Assembly (NCBI RefSeq): GCF_013363995.1
Contig: NZ_JABWGO010000009.1
Coordinates: 124,001-188,000 of the forward strand
From: Nonomuraea rhodomycinica
GTDB lineage: Bacteria; Actinomycetota; Actinomycetes; Streptosporangiales; Streptosporangiaceae
Length of the DNA stretch: 64,000 nt
Direction of reading: 5' to 3'
Shown here in pieces: positions 14,902 through 23,700 of the stretch. The position numbers and the translations under genes are program-made. Every line of letters starts with the position of its first letter. Position 1 is the stretch's first letter. The notes beneath the pieces were generated by a model. The model saw only the letters and a program-made list of their open reading frames with translations. It was not told the DNA's origin and did no database searches.

Positions 14902-15866
14902 CCGAGGTTGTCCTTGGTGATGAGCTTGATCTCGGTCTTCTGCCAGCCGCTGAAGTTCTCGCCGCCGATCATCTTCATGGCGTAGTCGATGCCGTTGGCG
15001 GCCTGCTGCGCGCCGTACTGGTCGAGGGTGGACACGACGGTGCCGTCCTTGACGTACTGCGCGATGGCCGGGATGTTGTCGAACGAGGCGACCTTGATCT
15101 GGCCCTTCTTGCCCTGCTCGTCGATCGCCTTCAGCGCGCCGAGCGCCATGTTGTCGTTGCCGGCGAGCACGCCCTTGATGTTCGGGTGGGCGGTGAGCAT
15201 GTTGCTGAAGACGGTGTGCGCCTCGTTGGTCTCCCAGTGCGCCGTCTTGGAGTCGACGAGCTTGAGCCCGCCCTCCTTGACCGCGTCCTCGAAGCCGGCC
15301 TTGCGCTGAGCGGCGTTGGCGGCGCCCGGGTTGCCCTCCAGGATGACCACCTCGGCGTCCTTGCCGACGGCCTTGGCCAGCTCCATGCCGGACTGCTTGG
15401 CGCCCTCGCGGTTGTCGGGGCCGACGAAGGGCACCTTGTCGCCGATGCCGGCGGCCTTCATCGCGCCCTCTTCGAGCTGGACGTCGATGTTGACGACCTT
15501 CACGCCCGCGTCGACGGCCCGCTTGAGCGGCGCCACCAGCGCCCGCGAGTCGGCGGGGGCGATCACGATCGCCTTGGCCTGCTGCGTCACGCACTTCTCG
15601 ACCGCGGCGACCTGGTTGTCGATGTCGGTCTCGTTCTGGATGCCGACGACGCTGAGCGTGAGGTCGCCGCGCTTGGCCGCGTGCTCCTCCGCGCCCTTCT
15701 GCATCTGCTGGAAGAACTCGTTGGCCAGCGACTTCATCACCAGGCAGACGCCTGGCTTCTCACCCGGCTTGGGGGCGGCGGCCGGCTCGGCGGCGGTGCC
15801 GCCCTCCTTGCCGCAGGCGGTCAGCGCGAGGGCCAGACCGGCCACGGCGACGATCTTCTTGTTCAT
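14898..15866 (-). CDS. rbsB: Ribose-binding lipoprotein
   Basis: 322 aa. The signal peptide ends in a lipobox (ALALTACGKE), so the protein is lipid-anchored outside the membrane. The rest is a Peripla_BP_4 fold of the ribose/galactose-binding class (VCLVMKSLANEFFQQM; GNDNMALGALKAI; ASFDNIPA). It delivers the sugar to the RbsA/RbsC importer. It lies 12 bp below rbsD. Confidence 0.93.
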   Translation of the reverse strand: MNKKIVAVAGLALALTACGKEGGTAAEPAAAPKPGEKPGVCLVMKSLANEFFQQMQKGAEEHAAKRGDLTLSVVGIQNETDIDNQVAAVEKCVTQQAKAIVIAPADSRALVAPLKRAVDAGVKVVNIDVQLEEGAMKAAGIGDKVPFVGPDNREGAKQSGMELAKAVGKDAEVVILEGNPGAANAAQRKAGFEDAVKEGGLKLVDSKTAHWETNEAHTVFSNMLTAHPNIKGVLAGNDNMALGALKAIDEQGKKGQIKVASFDNIPAIAQYVKDGTVVSTLDQYGAQQAANGIDYAMKMIGGENFSGWQKTEIKLITKDNLG

Positions 15867-15878
15867 CTGGTGTCTCCT

Positions 15879-16259
15879 TCAGAAGGGAACGCCCGCTTGG
15901 AGGACGACGTTCGCGTACGGCGTCGCCTCACCGGTTCGCACGACCGCGCGGGCCCGGCCGGTGAGCTCCTTGAGCCGGGTGTGAGGGATGCGTTGTGTTC
16001 TCGTGGTGTTCTTCAGCAGCTCGTCGAGGAAGCCGGGCGGCGACTCCTCGGCGACGTAGGCGGCCTCGACGACGAGCTCGCCGAGCACCGCTTCGAGTAC
16101 GGGGAGGAAGGCGGGTTCGCCCCGGCGCCAGACGAGGTCCACCGTCTCGACGCCGGGAGGGACGGGCAGGCCGGGGTCGGCCACCACGATGAGGTCGGTG
16201 TGTCCGGCCGCGGACAGGATCTGCAGCAGGCGCGGATGCCAGAGGCCGTCATGACGCAC
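15879..16259 (-). CDS. rbsD: D-ribose pyranase
   Basis: 126 aa from the GTG at 16259. A longer frame reaching 16361 reads antisense-like, low-quality sequence inside rbsK and is rejected. HPRLLQILSAAGHTDLIVVADPGLPVP is the RbsD/FucU signature and contains the conserved His and Asp. The enzyme interconverts pyranose and furanose forms of ribose, supplying the furanose for ribokinase. It overlaps the rbsK stop by 11 bp. Confidence 0.92.
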   Translation of the reverse strand: MRHDGLWHPRLLQILSAAGHTDLIVVADPGLPVPPGVETVDLVWRRGEPAFLPVLEAVLGELVVEAAYVAEESPPGFLDELLKNTTRTQRIPHTRLKELTGRARAVVRTGEATPYANVVLQAGVPF

Positions 16260-17268
16260 GGGCGAGCAGCCTTTCCACCTGGCCGCCGGTCGGCATGGCG
16301 GTCTGGGCGCCGTGGGCGGTGGTCGCCAGCGCGCCGGCCGCGCAGGCCCGCCGTACCGCATCCGCGAGAGGCAGGCCGGCCGCGTGGGCGAGCGCGAGCT
16401 GCGCGCAGAACGTGTCGCCCGCGCCGACCGCGTCCACCACGGGCACCCGGAACGACGGCGCCTCGCAGGCGCCGGAGGCGTCCCGGCCCCGCGCGCCGCG
16501 CCCGCCGAGCGTCACCACCGCGGCGCGCGGCCCGAGCGCGAGCAGCCCGGCGGGGTCGGCGCCGCGGCACAGGGCGTCCGCCTCGCTCTCGTTGACGATC
16601 AGCAGGTCCACCAGGGGGAGCAGGTCGTCCAGGCCGTCGGTGTACGGCGCGGCGTTGAGGATCACCGGCACGCCGTGGGCTCGGGCCTGCCGCGCGGCGG
16701 CCAGGCAGGCGGCGACCGGGATCTCCAGCTGGAGCAGGAGCGCGTCGGCGCGGGCGAGGTCGAGGCCCGTGGCGGGGGAGCCGGGGCCGGCGAGGTCGAG
16801 GCCGGTGGTGACGGAGCCGGGGCCGGTGGCGGCGGAGCCCGGATCGGTGAGGTGGAACAGGCTGTTGGCGCCGGGGGCGACAGTGATCATGTTCTCGCCG
16901 CCGTCCTCGACGACGATCATCGCCATGCCGGTGGCGGCGGGCACCCGCCGTACTCCCGAGACGTCCACACCCTCACCCGCCACGGCGGCGAGCAGCTCGC
17001 GGCCCAGCGCGTCGTCGCCGACCTGGCCCACGAGGCGCACCCGCGCGCCCAGCCGGGCGGCGGCCACGGCCTGGTTGGCGCCCTTGCCCCCGGCGGCCCG
17101 CACCACGGCGGCGCCCGCCACCGTCTCACCCCTGCCCGGCAGGCGCGTCACGGGGACCGTGAGATCCATGTTGAGGCTGCCGACGACGACCAGCTCCAGC
17201 TCCCGCGCCGTCCCAGCCGTCGTCCCGGGCGCCGTTTCAGCAGCGTTCCGAGGCGTCGTCTCAGGCAT
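16249..17268 (-). CDS. rbsK: Ribokinase
   Basis: 339 aa from the ATG at 17268, which overlaps the lacI-type gene by 8 bp. A GTG at 17280 is an alternative. PfkB-family motifs are present: the N-terminal SLNMDLT...GRGET...GGKGANQAVAAARLG and the C-terminal DAVGAGDTFCA with the catalytic Asp. It phosphorylates ribose to ribose-5-phosphate. A 36-bp unit is duplicated at 16754-16789 and 16790-16825. It adds a short GLDLAGPGSP-type insertion that standard ribokinases lack. Confidence 0.94.
   Translation of the reverse strand: MPETTPRNAAETAPGTTAGTARELELVVVGSLNMDLTVPVTRLPGRGETVAGAAVVRAAGGKGANQAVAAARLGARVRLVGQVGDDALGRELLAAVAGEGVDVSGVRRVPAATGMAMIVVEDGGENMITVAPGANSLFHLTDPGSAATGPGSVTTGLDLAGPGSPATGLDLARADALLLQLEIPVAACLAAARQARAHGVPVILNAAPYTDGLDDLLPLVDLLIVNESEADALCRGADPAGLLALGPRAAVVTLGGRGARGRDASGACEAPSFRVPVVDAVGAGDTFCAQLALAHAAGLPLADAVRRACAAGALATTAHGAQTAMPTGGQVERLLARAS
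16754..16825 (-). repeat. Two-copy 36-bp tandem repeat in rbsK
   Basis: Units at 16754-16789 and 16790-16825 are nearly identical, with a degenerate further unit beside them. They encode repeated G-P-G-S-x-x-T-G-L-D-L-A. The insertion lies in a loop just before the ALLLQLEIP strand of ribokinase. Confidence 0.85.
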
Positions 17269-18286
17269 CGTCCAGCCCACCCGCGGGGTCGGGGCAGCCG
17301 CAGGAGCCGCGCCTGATCAGCGTGGCCGACAGGACCACGCGCTCGCCGCCCGGCGAGTCACCGATCTGCGCCGCCAGCAGCTCCACCGCGCGCCTGCCCA
17401 GCTCCTCGATCGGCTGACGCATGGTGGTGAGCGCGGGCACGGTGTAGGAGGAGGCGGCGATGCCGTCGATCGAGCACAGCGCGATGTCCGCTGGCACGCT
17501 CAGCCCCAGCTCGGCCGCGGCGCGCATGACGCCGATCGCCTGCTCGTCGCTGGTCACGAAGAGCGCGGTGGGCCGGTCCTCCCGCGACAGGAGCCGCCGG
17601 CCGCTGAGGTAACCCTGCCGCCGCCCGTACGGGCCGTGGGCCAGTGGCATCGACGCCGGGTCGATACCGGCCTCGGTCAGCGCCCGCGACCAGCCGGCGA
17701 CGCGGTCGACGGTCGGGTGGATGTCCTTCGGCCCCGCCACGCAACCGATGCGCCGCTGCCCGTGCTCCAGCAGGTGGGTGGTCGCCTCGTACGCGCCGCC
17801 CTCGTTGTCGAGCAGCAGGTGGCTGGCCGGGGTGTCGTCGAGCTCGCGGTCGAGCACGATGCACGGCACCCCGGACGCGGCCAGCTGGGACCGCCAGGCG
17901 CGCGGGCCGTGGGCGGGAATCAGGATCAGCCCGTCCACCTGGCGGTCGATCAGGGTCCGCACGTAGGCGGCCTCGCGGTCGTCGTCGTCCATCGCGTTGC
18001 CGAGCAGCACCGTCAGGCCGTTCTCGAACGCGACGTCCTCGATCTCGCGGGCCAGCTCGGCGAAGAAGGGGTTGGCGTTGTCCGGGACGACGAGCCCGAT
18101 CGTGTGCGTGCGGCTGGTGCGCAGCGAGCGCGCCACGGCGTTCGGCCGGTAGCCGAGCTCGTCGATCGCGCGCAGCACCCGTTCGCGGGTGTGCGGGGCG
18201 ACGTTCCTCGGCCCGTTGTTGAGCACGTAGCTGACGACGGCCTCTGAGGTGCCGGCCAGCCGCGCCACATCGCGGCGTGTGACCAC
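17261..18286 (-). CDS. rbsR: LacI family repressor of the ribose operon
   Basis: 341 aa from the GTG at 18286, immediately ahead of the DNA-binding helix (TRRDVARLAGTSEAVVSYVLNNGPRNVAPHTRERVLRAI). Longer upstream frames add untypical sequence. The effector domain (about 60-330) is a Peripla_BP_3 fold. It is the first gene of the ribose operon and is translationally coupled to rbsK, so it is autoregulated. Inverted repeats at 18298-18358 and an operator-like CGTT-N4-AACG at 18373-18384 lie directly upstream. Confidence 0.9.
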   Translation of the reverse strand: MVTRRDVARLAGTSEAVVSYVLNNGPRNVAPHTRERVLRAIDELGYRPNAVARSLRTSRTHTIGLVVPDNANPFFAELAREIEDVAFENGLTVLLGNAMDDDDREAAYVRTLIDRQVDGLILIPAHGPRAWRSQLAASGVPCIVLDRELDDTPASHLLLDNEGGAYEATTHLLEHGQRRIGCVAGPKDIHPTVDRVAGWSRALTEAGIDPASMPLAHGPYGRRQGYLSGRRLLSREDRPTALFVTSDEQAIGVMRAAAELGLSVPADIALCSIDGIAASSYTVPALTTMRQPIEELGRRAVELLAAQIGDSPGGERVVLSATLIRRGSCGCPDPAGGLDDA

Positions 18287-18297
18287 TACGCAAGTCC

Positions 18298-18384
18298 CAT
18301 CTACTCGTGTTGACGCAGTATTCGGTCCGGCTTCCGCGAGAAGCAACACGTGTAGATGCGACGTTATGAAGGCGTTACGCAACG
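18298..18384. promoter_or_regulatory. Candidate LacI/RbsR operators upstream of the ribose operon
   Basis: CATCTACTCGTGTTG (18298-18312) is inverted at 18344-18358 as CAACACGTGTAGATG with one mismatch over 15 bp and a 31-nt spacer. Each arm contains a CG-centred (A/T)CGTGT core like LacI half-sites. A further near-palindrome CGTTACGCAACG with a central CG sits at 18373-18384. Either could bind the repressor encoded 12 bp downstream. Confidence 0.65.
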
Positions 18385-18833
18385 TTTCGACGTGATCACG
18401 GATGGCGGGCTCCGGCTGTGCGCCGGCCTGCCGCGGATCATCGCGCGGCACCGAGGCAGGCCCCCTACAACTGCGAATTGGACGCCTATATGCGGACAAG
18501 ACGCATAAATTCCTGGCGTTTCACAGAAATGCAATAGGCGATATCCTGCCCCCTTTTGATGCTCAATTCTTTGCCCTCCCCTTATGAATTTCGCGATGCC
18601 ATTCCTGTCGCGTCGGGCACGTAGAGAACGATCACCGCATTCACGTACGCGACGGCATCCCATGGCCGCGCGCCGACGCGCGGCAATCGAACCTCTCCGT
18701 CGATATCTCCGAGCCGGCCGGATCCGCTCCGCCGCAGGAGAAACCGTGAGTGCGATTCGGCTGCTCGTCGCCGTCATCGAATCGCGCGTGATCGAGCCTC
18801 TTTCGTTTCTCACGCACGATCGACAGGGAAGTC
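18385..18833. other. Intergenic region without a supported gene
   Basis: About 450 bp between the ribose operon and the TNT gene. The middle (18480-18590) is AT-richer than the surroundings, so promoters are likely here. The short ORFs found have no ribosome site, no codon bias and no recognisable protein. I see no RNA gene. Confidence 0.5.
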
Positions 18834-19796
18834 ATGCGGTATCACCGACACAGCGTCATGCTGGCCACCGCGATCTGCGCGACGGCAGCCACCATGGGCA
18901 TCCCGGCCGCGCACGCCGACAGCGCCGCTCCGTTCGACATCCGGCCGGTCCGGTCGCGGGCCCTCCTGCCCACGCAGGCCCCCGGCAAGAAGGAGACCAG
19001 CAGGAACGGCGCCGACGCCCACACCTGCGGGCCCCCGTACGTGACCGGCGACCCCGACCTCGGGCCGAAAGTCCTGCCGCGGACCGGCTATCTCGGCGCC
19101 ATTCTCCGCGGCTATGTGCCGCTGGGCGGGCTCGAACCCCAGCACTTTCTCTCGCGCTACTGGGACTACGCCGTCAACAACTACCGCTTCCCGCCCGACG
19201 ACGGATTCGGCCGCTCCGGCAACTATCCCAACGGCCGGCTGCTGCTCAAGACGACGTTCCTGCAGATCGGCATGAAGCTCGACCGTTTCGGCGGTTACTC
19301 CGGAGCATTCCTGTCGCCGCTGGGCGACCTGTTCATCAGGCGCGCGCTGCCGCCGCGGAATCTCAACACCAACCCGCAGGATCCCACGCACCCGTGCAAC
19401 TACCACGCGTTCAAGGTGCTCAAGACGTTCCGCGTCGAGATCGGCCCGGCCGCGCCCGCGTTCCAGCAGCCGGGCGGCGGCACGCAGTACCACGTGGTCA
19501 GCAAGTACATTCCGGAGGCACCGCAGGCGGACCGGGAAGTGCCGGTGAGCTGGCTGCTGGCCAACGGATACCTGGAGGAGATCGAACCGCCCACGCAGCC
19601 CGTGCCCGTGCCCGACCCCGCAGGCGTCACGTCCGGCACCACGTCCGGCATCACCCTCGCCCGCTCCGACGCCGGGTCCGGCAGTGCCGGCACCGAGGTC
19701 GGAACCGGCCGCGCCGACACCGCGGTCCAGGCCCGCCGCCTGCGATTTCACCGGGAGCCGGGCTCGCGGCACCGGCCGATGGCCTCACGGAGGTGA
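18834..19796 (+). CDS. Secreted TNT-domain protein (NAD+ glycohydrolase-type toxin)
   Basis: 320 aa. The signal peptide runs to about AHADS (residue 29). A TNT (tuberculosis necrotizing toxin) domain occupies about 95-255: LDRFGGYSGAFLSP, then RRALPPRNL, then FQQPGGGTQYHV. The Arg of the RFG motif and the Gln of GGGTQY match residues conserved in the family. TNT hydrolyses NAD+ and is toxic in the host cytosol for M. tuberculosis CpnT. The Ser/Gly/Thr-rich C-terminal 65 residues look disordered. No IFT-like immunity gene is visible on either side. GGGAAG precedes the ATG. The next gene starts 6 bp after the stop. Confidence 0.82.
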   Translation: MRYHRHSVMLATAICATAATMGIPAAHADSAAPFDIRPVRSRALLPTQAPGKKETSRNGADAHTCGPPYVTGDPDLGPKVLPRTGYLGAILRGYVPLGGLEPQHFLSRYWDYAVNNYRFPPDDGFGRSGNYPNGRLLLKTTFLQIGMKLDRFGGYSGAFLSPLGDLFIRRALPPRNLNTNPQDPTHPCNYHAFKVLKTFRVEIGPAAPAFQQPGGGTQYHVVSKYIPEAPQADREVPVSWLLANGYLEEIEPPTQPVPVPDPAGVTSGTTSGITLARSDAGSGSAGTEVGTGRADTAVQARRLRFHREPGSRHRPMASRR

Positions 19797-19802
19797 TGGC
19801 CG

Positions 19803-20440
19803 ATGTCACGTTCACTGCGTTCCCTGATGCGGGGAACGGCCGCCGCGGTGCTCGCCGTCACCGCGCTCACCAGCCCGGCCGCGGCAGTGGGCAGCGCTCC
19901 GGAGGCGGCCCTGCGGCAACCCACCCCGCAGCCGATGCGGAAGCTGCCCAACGCCGATGACTTCGTCCTGACCTGGGACGGAAGCGATGTCACCGGCGAC
20001 CCCTATGCCGACCTCATCCACGACCTGCGCGACGACCTCGGACTCGGCCCGCTGGAGTACACGAATCCGACCGAGTTCCTGGCCGCCGCGACCAGGCACG
20101 CGACACGCAACTGCCCGCGGGCGATGCAGAACGACGGCGCCCTGCGCCTGGGCTCGGACAGGGTGGTGACCCAGAACTGGTTCTGCCTGGAGAAGGCGGA
20201 CGCCACCGTGAAGAAGAAGCTCAACGAGCCGCGCTGGGTGACGCAGGGCGTCAGTGGGACAGCTACCAGGCCGTCCCCGGTCAGACCCCCGTCCCGCACT
20301 TCGCCGGGAAGGGGGTCCAGGACCTCTACTGGCAGCGCTCGCCGACCACCGGCAACCCGGTCCTGCTCTGGTCGGTCACCGAGTATCCCGGTGAGGGGGA
20401 CGACATCGGGAAACGCGTTCTCTACGGGGTCACGCCCTGA
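19803..20440 (+). pseudogene. Frameshifted secreted protein downstream of TNT
   Basis: The frame opens at 19803 with a signal peptide (MRGTAAAVLAVTALTSPAAAV) and good codon bias to about 20250. Beyond that the coding signal moves to another frame: QWDSYQAVPGQTPVPHF through RVLYGVTP, ending at a TGA at 20438-20440. The total of 638 bp is one base short of a multiple of three. Inserting one base near 20248-20253 gives one continuous secreted protein of about 212 aa. Without it the ribosome would read a basic low-complexity tail to 20468. The family is unrecognised. Coupling to TNT suggests a partner or processing factor. Confidence 0.7.
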
Positions 20441-20457
20441 CCACCGGCGCCGCCGCA

Positions 20458-20628
20458 CTACGACGTGACGTCGCGGCGGATCCCCTCCCGGTACCCCGGC
20501 AGGCTGGGCGCCCAGCCGAGGTCGGCCTCGGCCTTGGCGTCCGACACCCGCATCGGCGCCGGGAGCCGCTTCCAGGCCGCCCTGCGCGCCGAGGAACGCG
20601 GCTGGATCCAGTAACCGTCGAACGGCTG
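20458..20628 (-). pseudogene. C-terminal remnant of an NAD-dependent epimerase/dehydratase
   Basis: The open frame on the minus strand encodes about 56 residues ending WKRLPAPMRVSDAKAEADLGWAP and SLPGYREGIRRDV. This is the standard C-terminus of NAD(P)-dependent sugar epimerase/dehydratase family proteins (xVSNAKAKxELGWxPxxPSxREG). No N-terminal Rossmann domain is present. The fragment begins at the stop codon of the S26 peptidase gene and is in frame with it. It therefore looks like the end of a deleted gene joined to the peptide-export operon. Confidence 0.7.
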
Positions 20629-21168
20629 TCACGTGCGTCCGGAGGAGCCCGGCGCGGTCTGTCCCTGAAGGGCGCGGATCACCACCGCGACCAGCGTGTC
20701 CGCCGCCAGGTACCCGTACCGGCGGGAGTCCACCGACTCCTCCGGGTTGTCGCCGAGGACCACGATGCGGCCGGCGGGGACCGTCTCCTCCTCGACGTGA
20801 GCCAGTGCGGGGACGCGGGCGCGCGGCACGGGGTCGCCGGGCAGCGCGTGCACCCGCTTGACGACCAGGTCGGTCACCGGCGTCGAGCCGGCGACCACCG
20901 TCCTGCCGTCGGCGGTGGGCACTCTGACGCTGACCGGCCGTTCGGCGGCGGGTGATCTCAGGACGACGACGTCGCCCCTGCGCAGCCTGGAGACGTCAGA
21001 CGTGCGCCGGGCCAGCAGCCGCGTTCCCGGGGCGTAGGTCGGTTCCATACTGCGGCCGATCACCGTGATGACCAGCAGCCGGCGCCGCAGGGCGAGCCCG
21101 CCCCATGCCACGGCGGCGGCGACGGCGGCGGCGGCGAGGCCGCAGGCCGGTGCGATGTGCATGGTCAA
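20629..21168 (-). CDS. S26 family (type I) signal peptidase
   Basis: 179 aa with one N-terminal membrane anchor. Box B is VIGRSMEPTY with nucleophile Ser40. Box D is VVKRVHALPGD with general base Lys104. Box E is LGDNPEESVDSRRYGY. It is compact, like IMP/SipW-type enzymes dedicated to particular substrates. It is the last gene of the six-cysteine peptide operon and overlaps the exporter stop by 4 bp. The likely job is to remove the leader from the exported peptide (inference from context). Confidence 0.9.
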   Translation of the reverse strand: MTMHIAPACGLAAAAVAAAVAWGGLALRRRLLVITVIGRSMEPTYAPGTRLLARRTSDVSRLRRGDVVVLRSPAAERPVSVRVPTADGRTVVAGSTPVTDLVVKRVHALPGDPVPRARVPALAHVEEETVPAGRIVVLGDNPEESVDSRRYGYLAADTLVAVVIRALQGQTAPGSSGRT

Positions 21169-23072
21169 CCCACCCTTTCGCCCGTGGGGTGCTCGCTCTG
21201 GTAACCGGCCGCCTGCAGGCCGAACATCCGCGCGTAGTCACCGTCGAGAGCCAGCAGCCGGGCGTGCGTGCCCTGCTCGGCGACGACGCCGTCCCGCAGG
21301 ACGAAGATCATGTCCGCGTCCCGTACGGCGCCGAGGCGGTGTGAGATCAGGATGCTGGTCCTGCCGCTCCGGACGTCCTTGAGTCTCGTGTGCAGGTCAT
21401 GCTCGGTGTCGGCGTCCAGCCCGGAGCTGGGCTCGTCAAGGATCATGACGTCGCGGTCCTTGCGCACGTACGCGCGGGCCAGGGCGACGCGCTGCCACTG
21501 CCCGCCGGACAGCAGCACTCCGACGTCCGAGCCGGCCGGGCCGGGGCCGGCGACGAACATCCGGGTCAGCAGTGTCCGGTAGCCGCGGGGCAGCGCGCTG
21601 ATGGTGTCATGGACTCCCGCGAGCTCGGCGGCCTCGCGCAGGCGGACCTCGTCGTCCAGCGCGGACAGCTCGCCCACGGCGATGTTGTCGGCGGCGCTGA
21701 AGTCGTAGGCCATGAAGTCCTGGAAGACGGCGCCCATCCGGTCGCGAAGCTCCTCGGGCGGGAGGTGCCGGATGTCGGTGCCGTCCCAGAGGATGGCGCC
21801 TCGCGTCGGCTCGTACAAGCGACACAACAGCTTGACCAGCGTGCTCTTGCCCGCGCCGTTGGCCCCGATGAGCGCGATCGTGGCGCCCGCCGGGATGAAC
21901 ATGTCCACGCCGCGCAGCACCCAGTCGTGGTCGTCGCTGTAGCGGAACCACACCTCACGCAGCCGGATGCCGTCGCGGAGCGCGGGAACGGCGGCGGGCA
22001 CGCTTGCGGGCGGTGTGGACGGCGTGGGCGGCAGGGTGGCGGGCCGGGCCGTCGGCGGCACCGGGGCAGGCGCGGGGGCGGCGCGCAGGACGGCCTCGTA
22101 GTGCTCGAACATCAGCGCATCCTGGTAGGCGGCGGTCGTCGAGACGATCATGTCGGTGAGACCGGACTGCGTGGCGGCCACAGCGGCGATGAACACCGAC
22201 ACGTCCCCGATCGTGAGCTGACCCCGGCCGGCCGCCGCGACCATCCACAGCAGGCCGGCGCTGGAGGCGACGATCGACAGCACGACCAGCGTGGTCTGCG
22301 TCGTCAGCTCACGCCGGTCGAGCCGGCGCCTGGCCGCGTCCGTGGCCCGCCGTTCACCGGTCATCCGGCCGCGCAGGAACGGGCCGAGCCGGAACAGCCG
22401 GATCTCCTTGGCCGCCTGCGCGCTGGTGAGCAGGTTCGCGTAGAACATCTCCCGCCGTTGCGCCGGGCCGATGTCCATGAACATCTGGTGCCGGCGCCGC
22501 GACACGCGGAACTCGGCGACGAACCCCGGGACCGCCGCGATGACGACGATGCCCGTCACCGCCGGACTGATCAGGGCGAGAGAACCGACGAAGCCGACGA
22601 GCGACACCACGCCCCGGATGACGCCGAAGGCCGCCTCGAGAAACCCGCCGGGCGCCGTCACGCTCTGCTGCGCGAGGCGGAGCCGATCGAGGAAGACCGG
22701 ATCCTCCAGGCGGTCCAGCCCGACGAAGCGCTCGACCGCCGCGAACAGCTCGTCCTGTGCGGTCAAGGCCGCCCGGCGGTCGATCTCCGCGACCACGTAC
22801 CTGCGGATCAGCGGAGCCACCCCGCGTACCAGCCCCAGCACCGACAGAATCGCCACCGGCCACACCACGTCCGCGAGCCGCGCTCGCCCGATCAGAGCGT
22901 CGATGACCGCTTTGGTGAGCCAGGCGGCCGCCACTCCTTGGGCCCCGATGAGGATTTCGAGCAGGAGATAACCCCAGACCTGCGGCATGGCCGCGCGCCC
23001 GCAGAGCCGGACGAGCCTTCCGCCGTGCCGGACGGCACTGAGCACCGGACCGGCGAAGGGCCGGCCCATCAC
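21165..23072 (-). CDS. ABC exporter, fused permease and ATPase
   Basis: 635 aa. A six-helix type IV transmembrane domain (about 20-320) is joined to an ATPase domain with Walker A GANGAGKST, signature LSGGQWQRVALAR and Walker B MILDEPSSGLD. A Pro/Ala linker of about 35 residues separates them. No N-terminal C39 peptidase domain is present, so it cannot cleave a Gly-Gly leader itself. Both ends overlap neighbours by 4 bp (ATGA), tying it to the thioredoxin-like and S26 genes. It probably exports the six-cysteine peptide. Confidence 0.92.
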   Translation of the reverse strand: MMGRPFAGPVLSAVRHGGRLVRLCGRAAMPQVWGYLLLEILIGAQGVAAAWLTKAVIDALIGRARLADVVWPVAILSVLGLVRGVAPLIRRYVVAEIDRRAALTAQDELFAAVERFVGLDRLEDPVFLDRLRLAQQSVTAPGGFLEAAFGVIRGVVSLVGFVGSLALISPAVTGIVVIAAVPGFVAEFRVSRRRHQMFMDIGPAQRREMFYANLLTSAQAAKEIRLFRLGPFLRGRMTGERRATDAARRRLDRRELTTQTTLVVLSIVASSAGLLWMVAAAGRGQLTIGDVSVFIAAVAATQSGLTDMIVSTTAAYQDALMFEHYEAVLRAAPAPAPVPPTARPATLPPTPSTPPASVPAAVPALRDGIRLREVWFRYSDDHDWVLRGVDMFIPAGATIALIGANGAGKSTLVKLLCRLYEPTRGAILWDGTDIRHLPPEELRDRMGAVFQDFMAYDFSAADNIAVGELSALDDEVRLREAAELAGVHDTISALPRGYRTLLTRMFVAGPGPAGSDVGVLLSGGQWQRVALARAYVRKDRDVMILDEPSSGLDADTEHDLHTRLKDVRSGRTSILISHRLGAVRDADMIFVLRDGVVAEQGTHARLLALDGDYARMFGLQAAGYQSEHPTGERVG

Positions 23073-23644
23073 GCTCCCGCCCCGCCCGGGGCGGTCGGAG
23101 CGAGCGCCCGGACCGCCTCGCCGGGATCGGCGCTCACCGCGAGCACCCGCGCGTGCTCACCGATCACGCCGAACGAGGGGAAGGCCGAGACCTTGAAGGC
23201 ACGGCCGACCGGCCCCTCGTGATCCTCCACCACCACGCGCGCGGTCTCTTCCAGCCGCTCCACGTAGGACCTCGGGTCCTCAGGCCCGGTCACGACCACG
23301 GCCAGCGCGAGCCGTCCCTGGTCGCGAAGTTCACGTGCCTGTTCGACGAACGCCGGTATCTTCTCGCGGCACGCGCCACAGCTGGTGCTGAAGAATCCGA
23401 CCAGGGTTCCGGCCGTCAGCGCGTCAGGCGTCACCTGGCGGCCGTCAACCGTCCGCGCCGTGAAATCCGCCGGCCTCTCGCCGATCGCCAGGAAGCCGTC
23501 CCGCGCCGTCCCGGTGTCACGCGTGCGCGCCACCTCCGCCGCGAGGTCTCTCACCCGTCTCGCCAGCGCCAGCAGCAGCAACAGATTGAGCACGCACACG
23601 ATCCCGGTCAGTACGAGGCCCATGGCGAGCACTGTCAACGTCAT
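23069..23644 (-). CDS. TlpA/MauD-like thioredoxin-fold membrane protein
   Basis: 191 aa. One N-terminal membrane helix (MGLVLTGIVCVLNLLLLLALA) holds a thioredoxin-like domain outside the cell. The redox motif is STSCGACREKIP (Cys89, Cys92), followed by the cis-Pro segment KVSAFPSFGVI. TlpA/MauD family proteins make or isomerise disulfides in secreted partners. In this operon the partner should be the six-cysteine peptide encoded upstream. The stop overlaps the exporter start by 4 bp. Confidence 0.88.
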   Translation of the reverse strand: MTLTVLAMGLVLTGIVCVLNLLLLLALARRVRDLAAEVARTRDTGTARDGFLAIGERPADFTARTVDGRQVTPDALTAGTLVGFFSTSCGACREKIPAFVEQARELRDQGRLALAVVVTGPEDPRSYVERLEETARVVVEDHEGPVGRAFKVSAFPSFGVIGEHARVLAVSADPGEAVRALAPTAPGGAGA

Positions 23645-23700
23645 CCCTCCTCAGTCGTCGGTCCCCAGTCGTCGGCCCGGACCCTGTCTCACCGAGGCCA

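Noticed and set aside
18402..18587. 61-aa ORF upstream of the TNT gene
   Set aside because: No ribosome site and no codon bias; it begins in the ribose operon control region.
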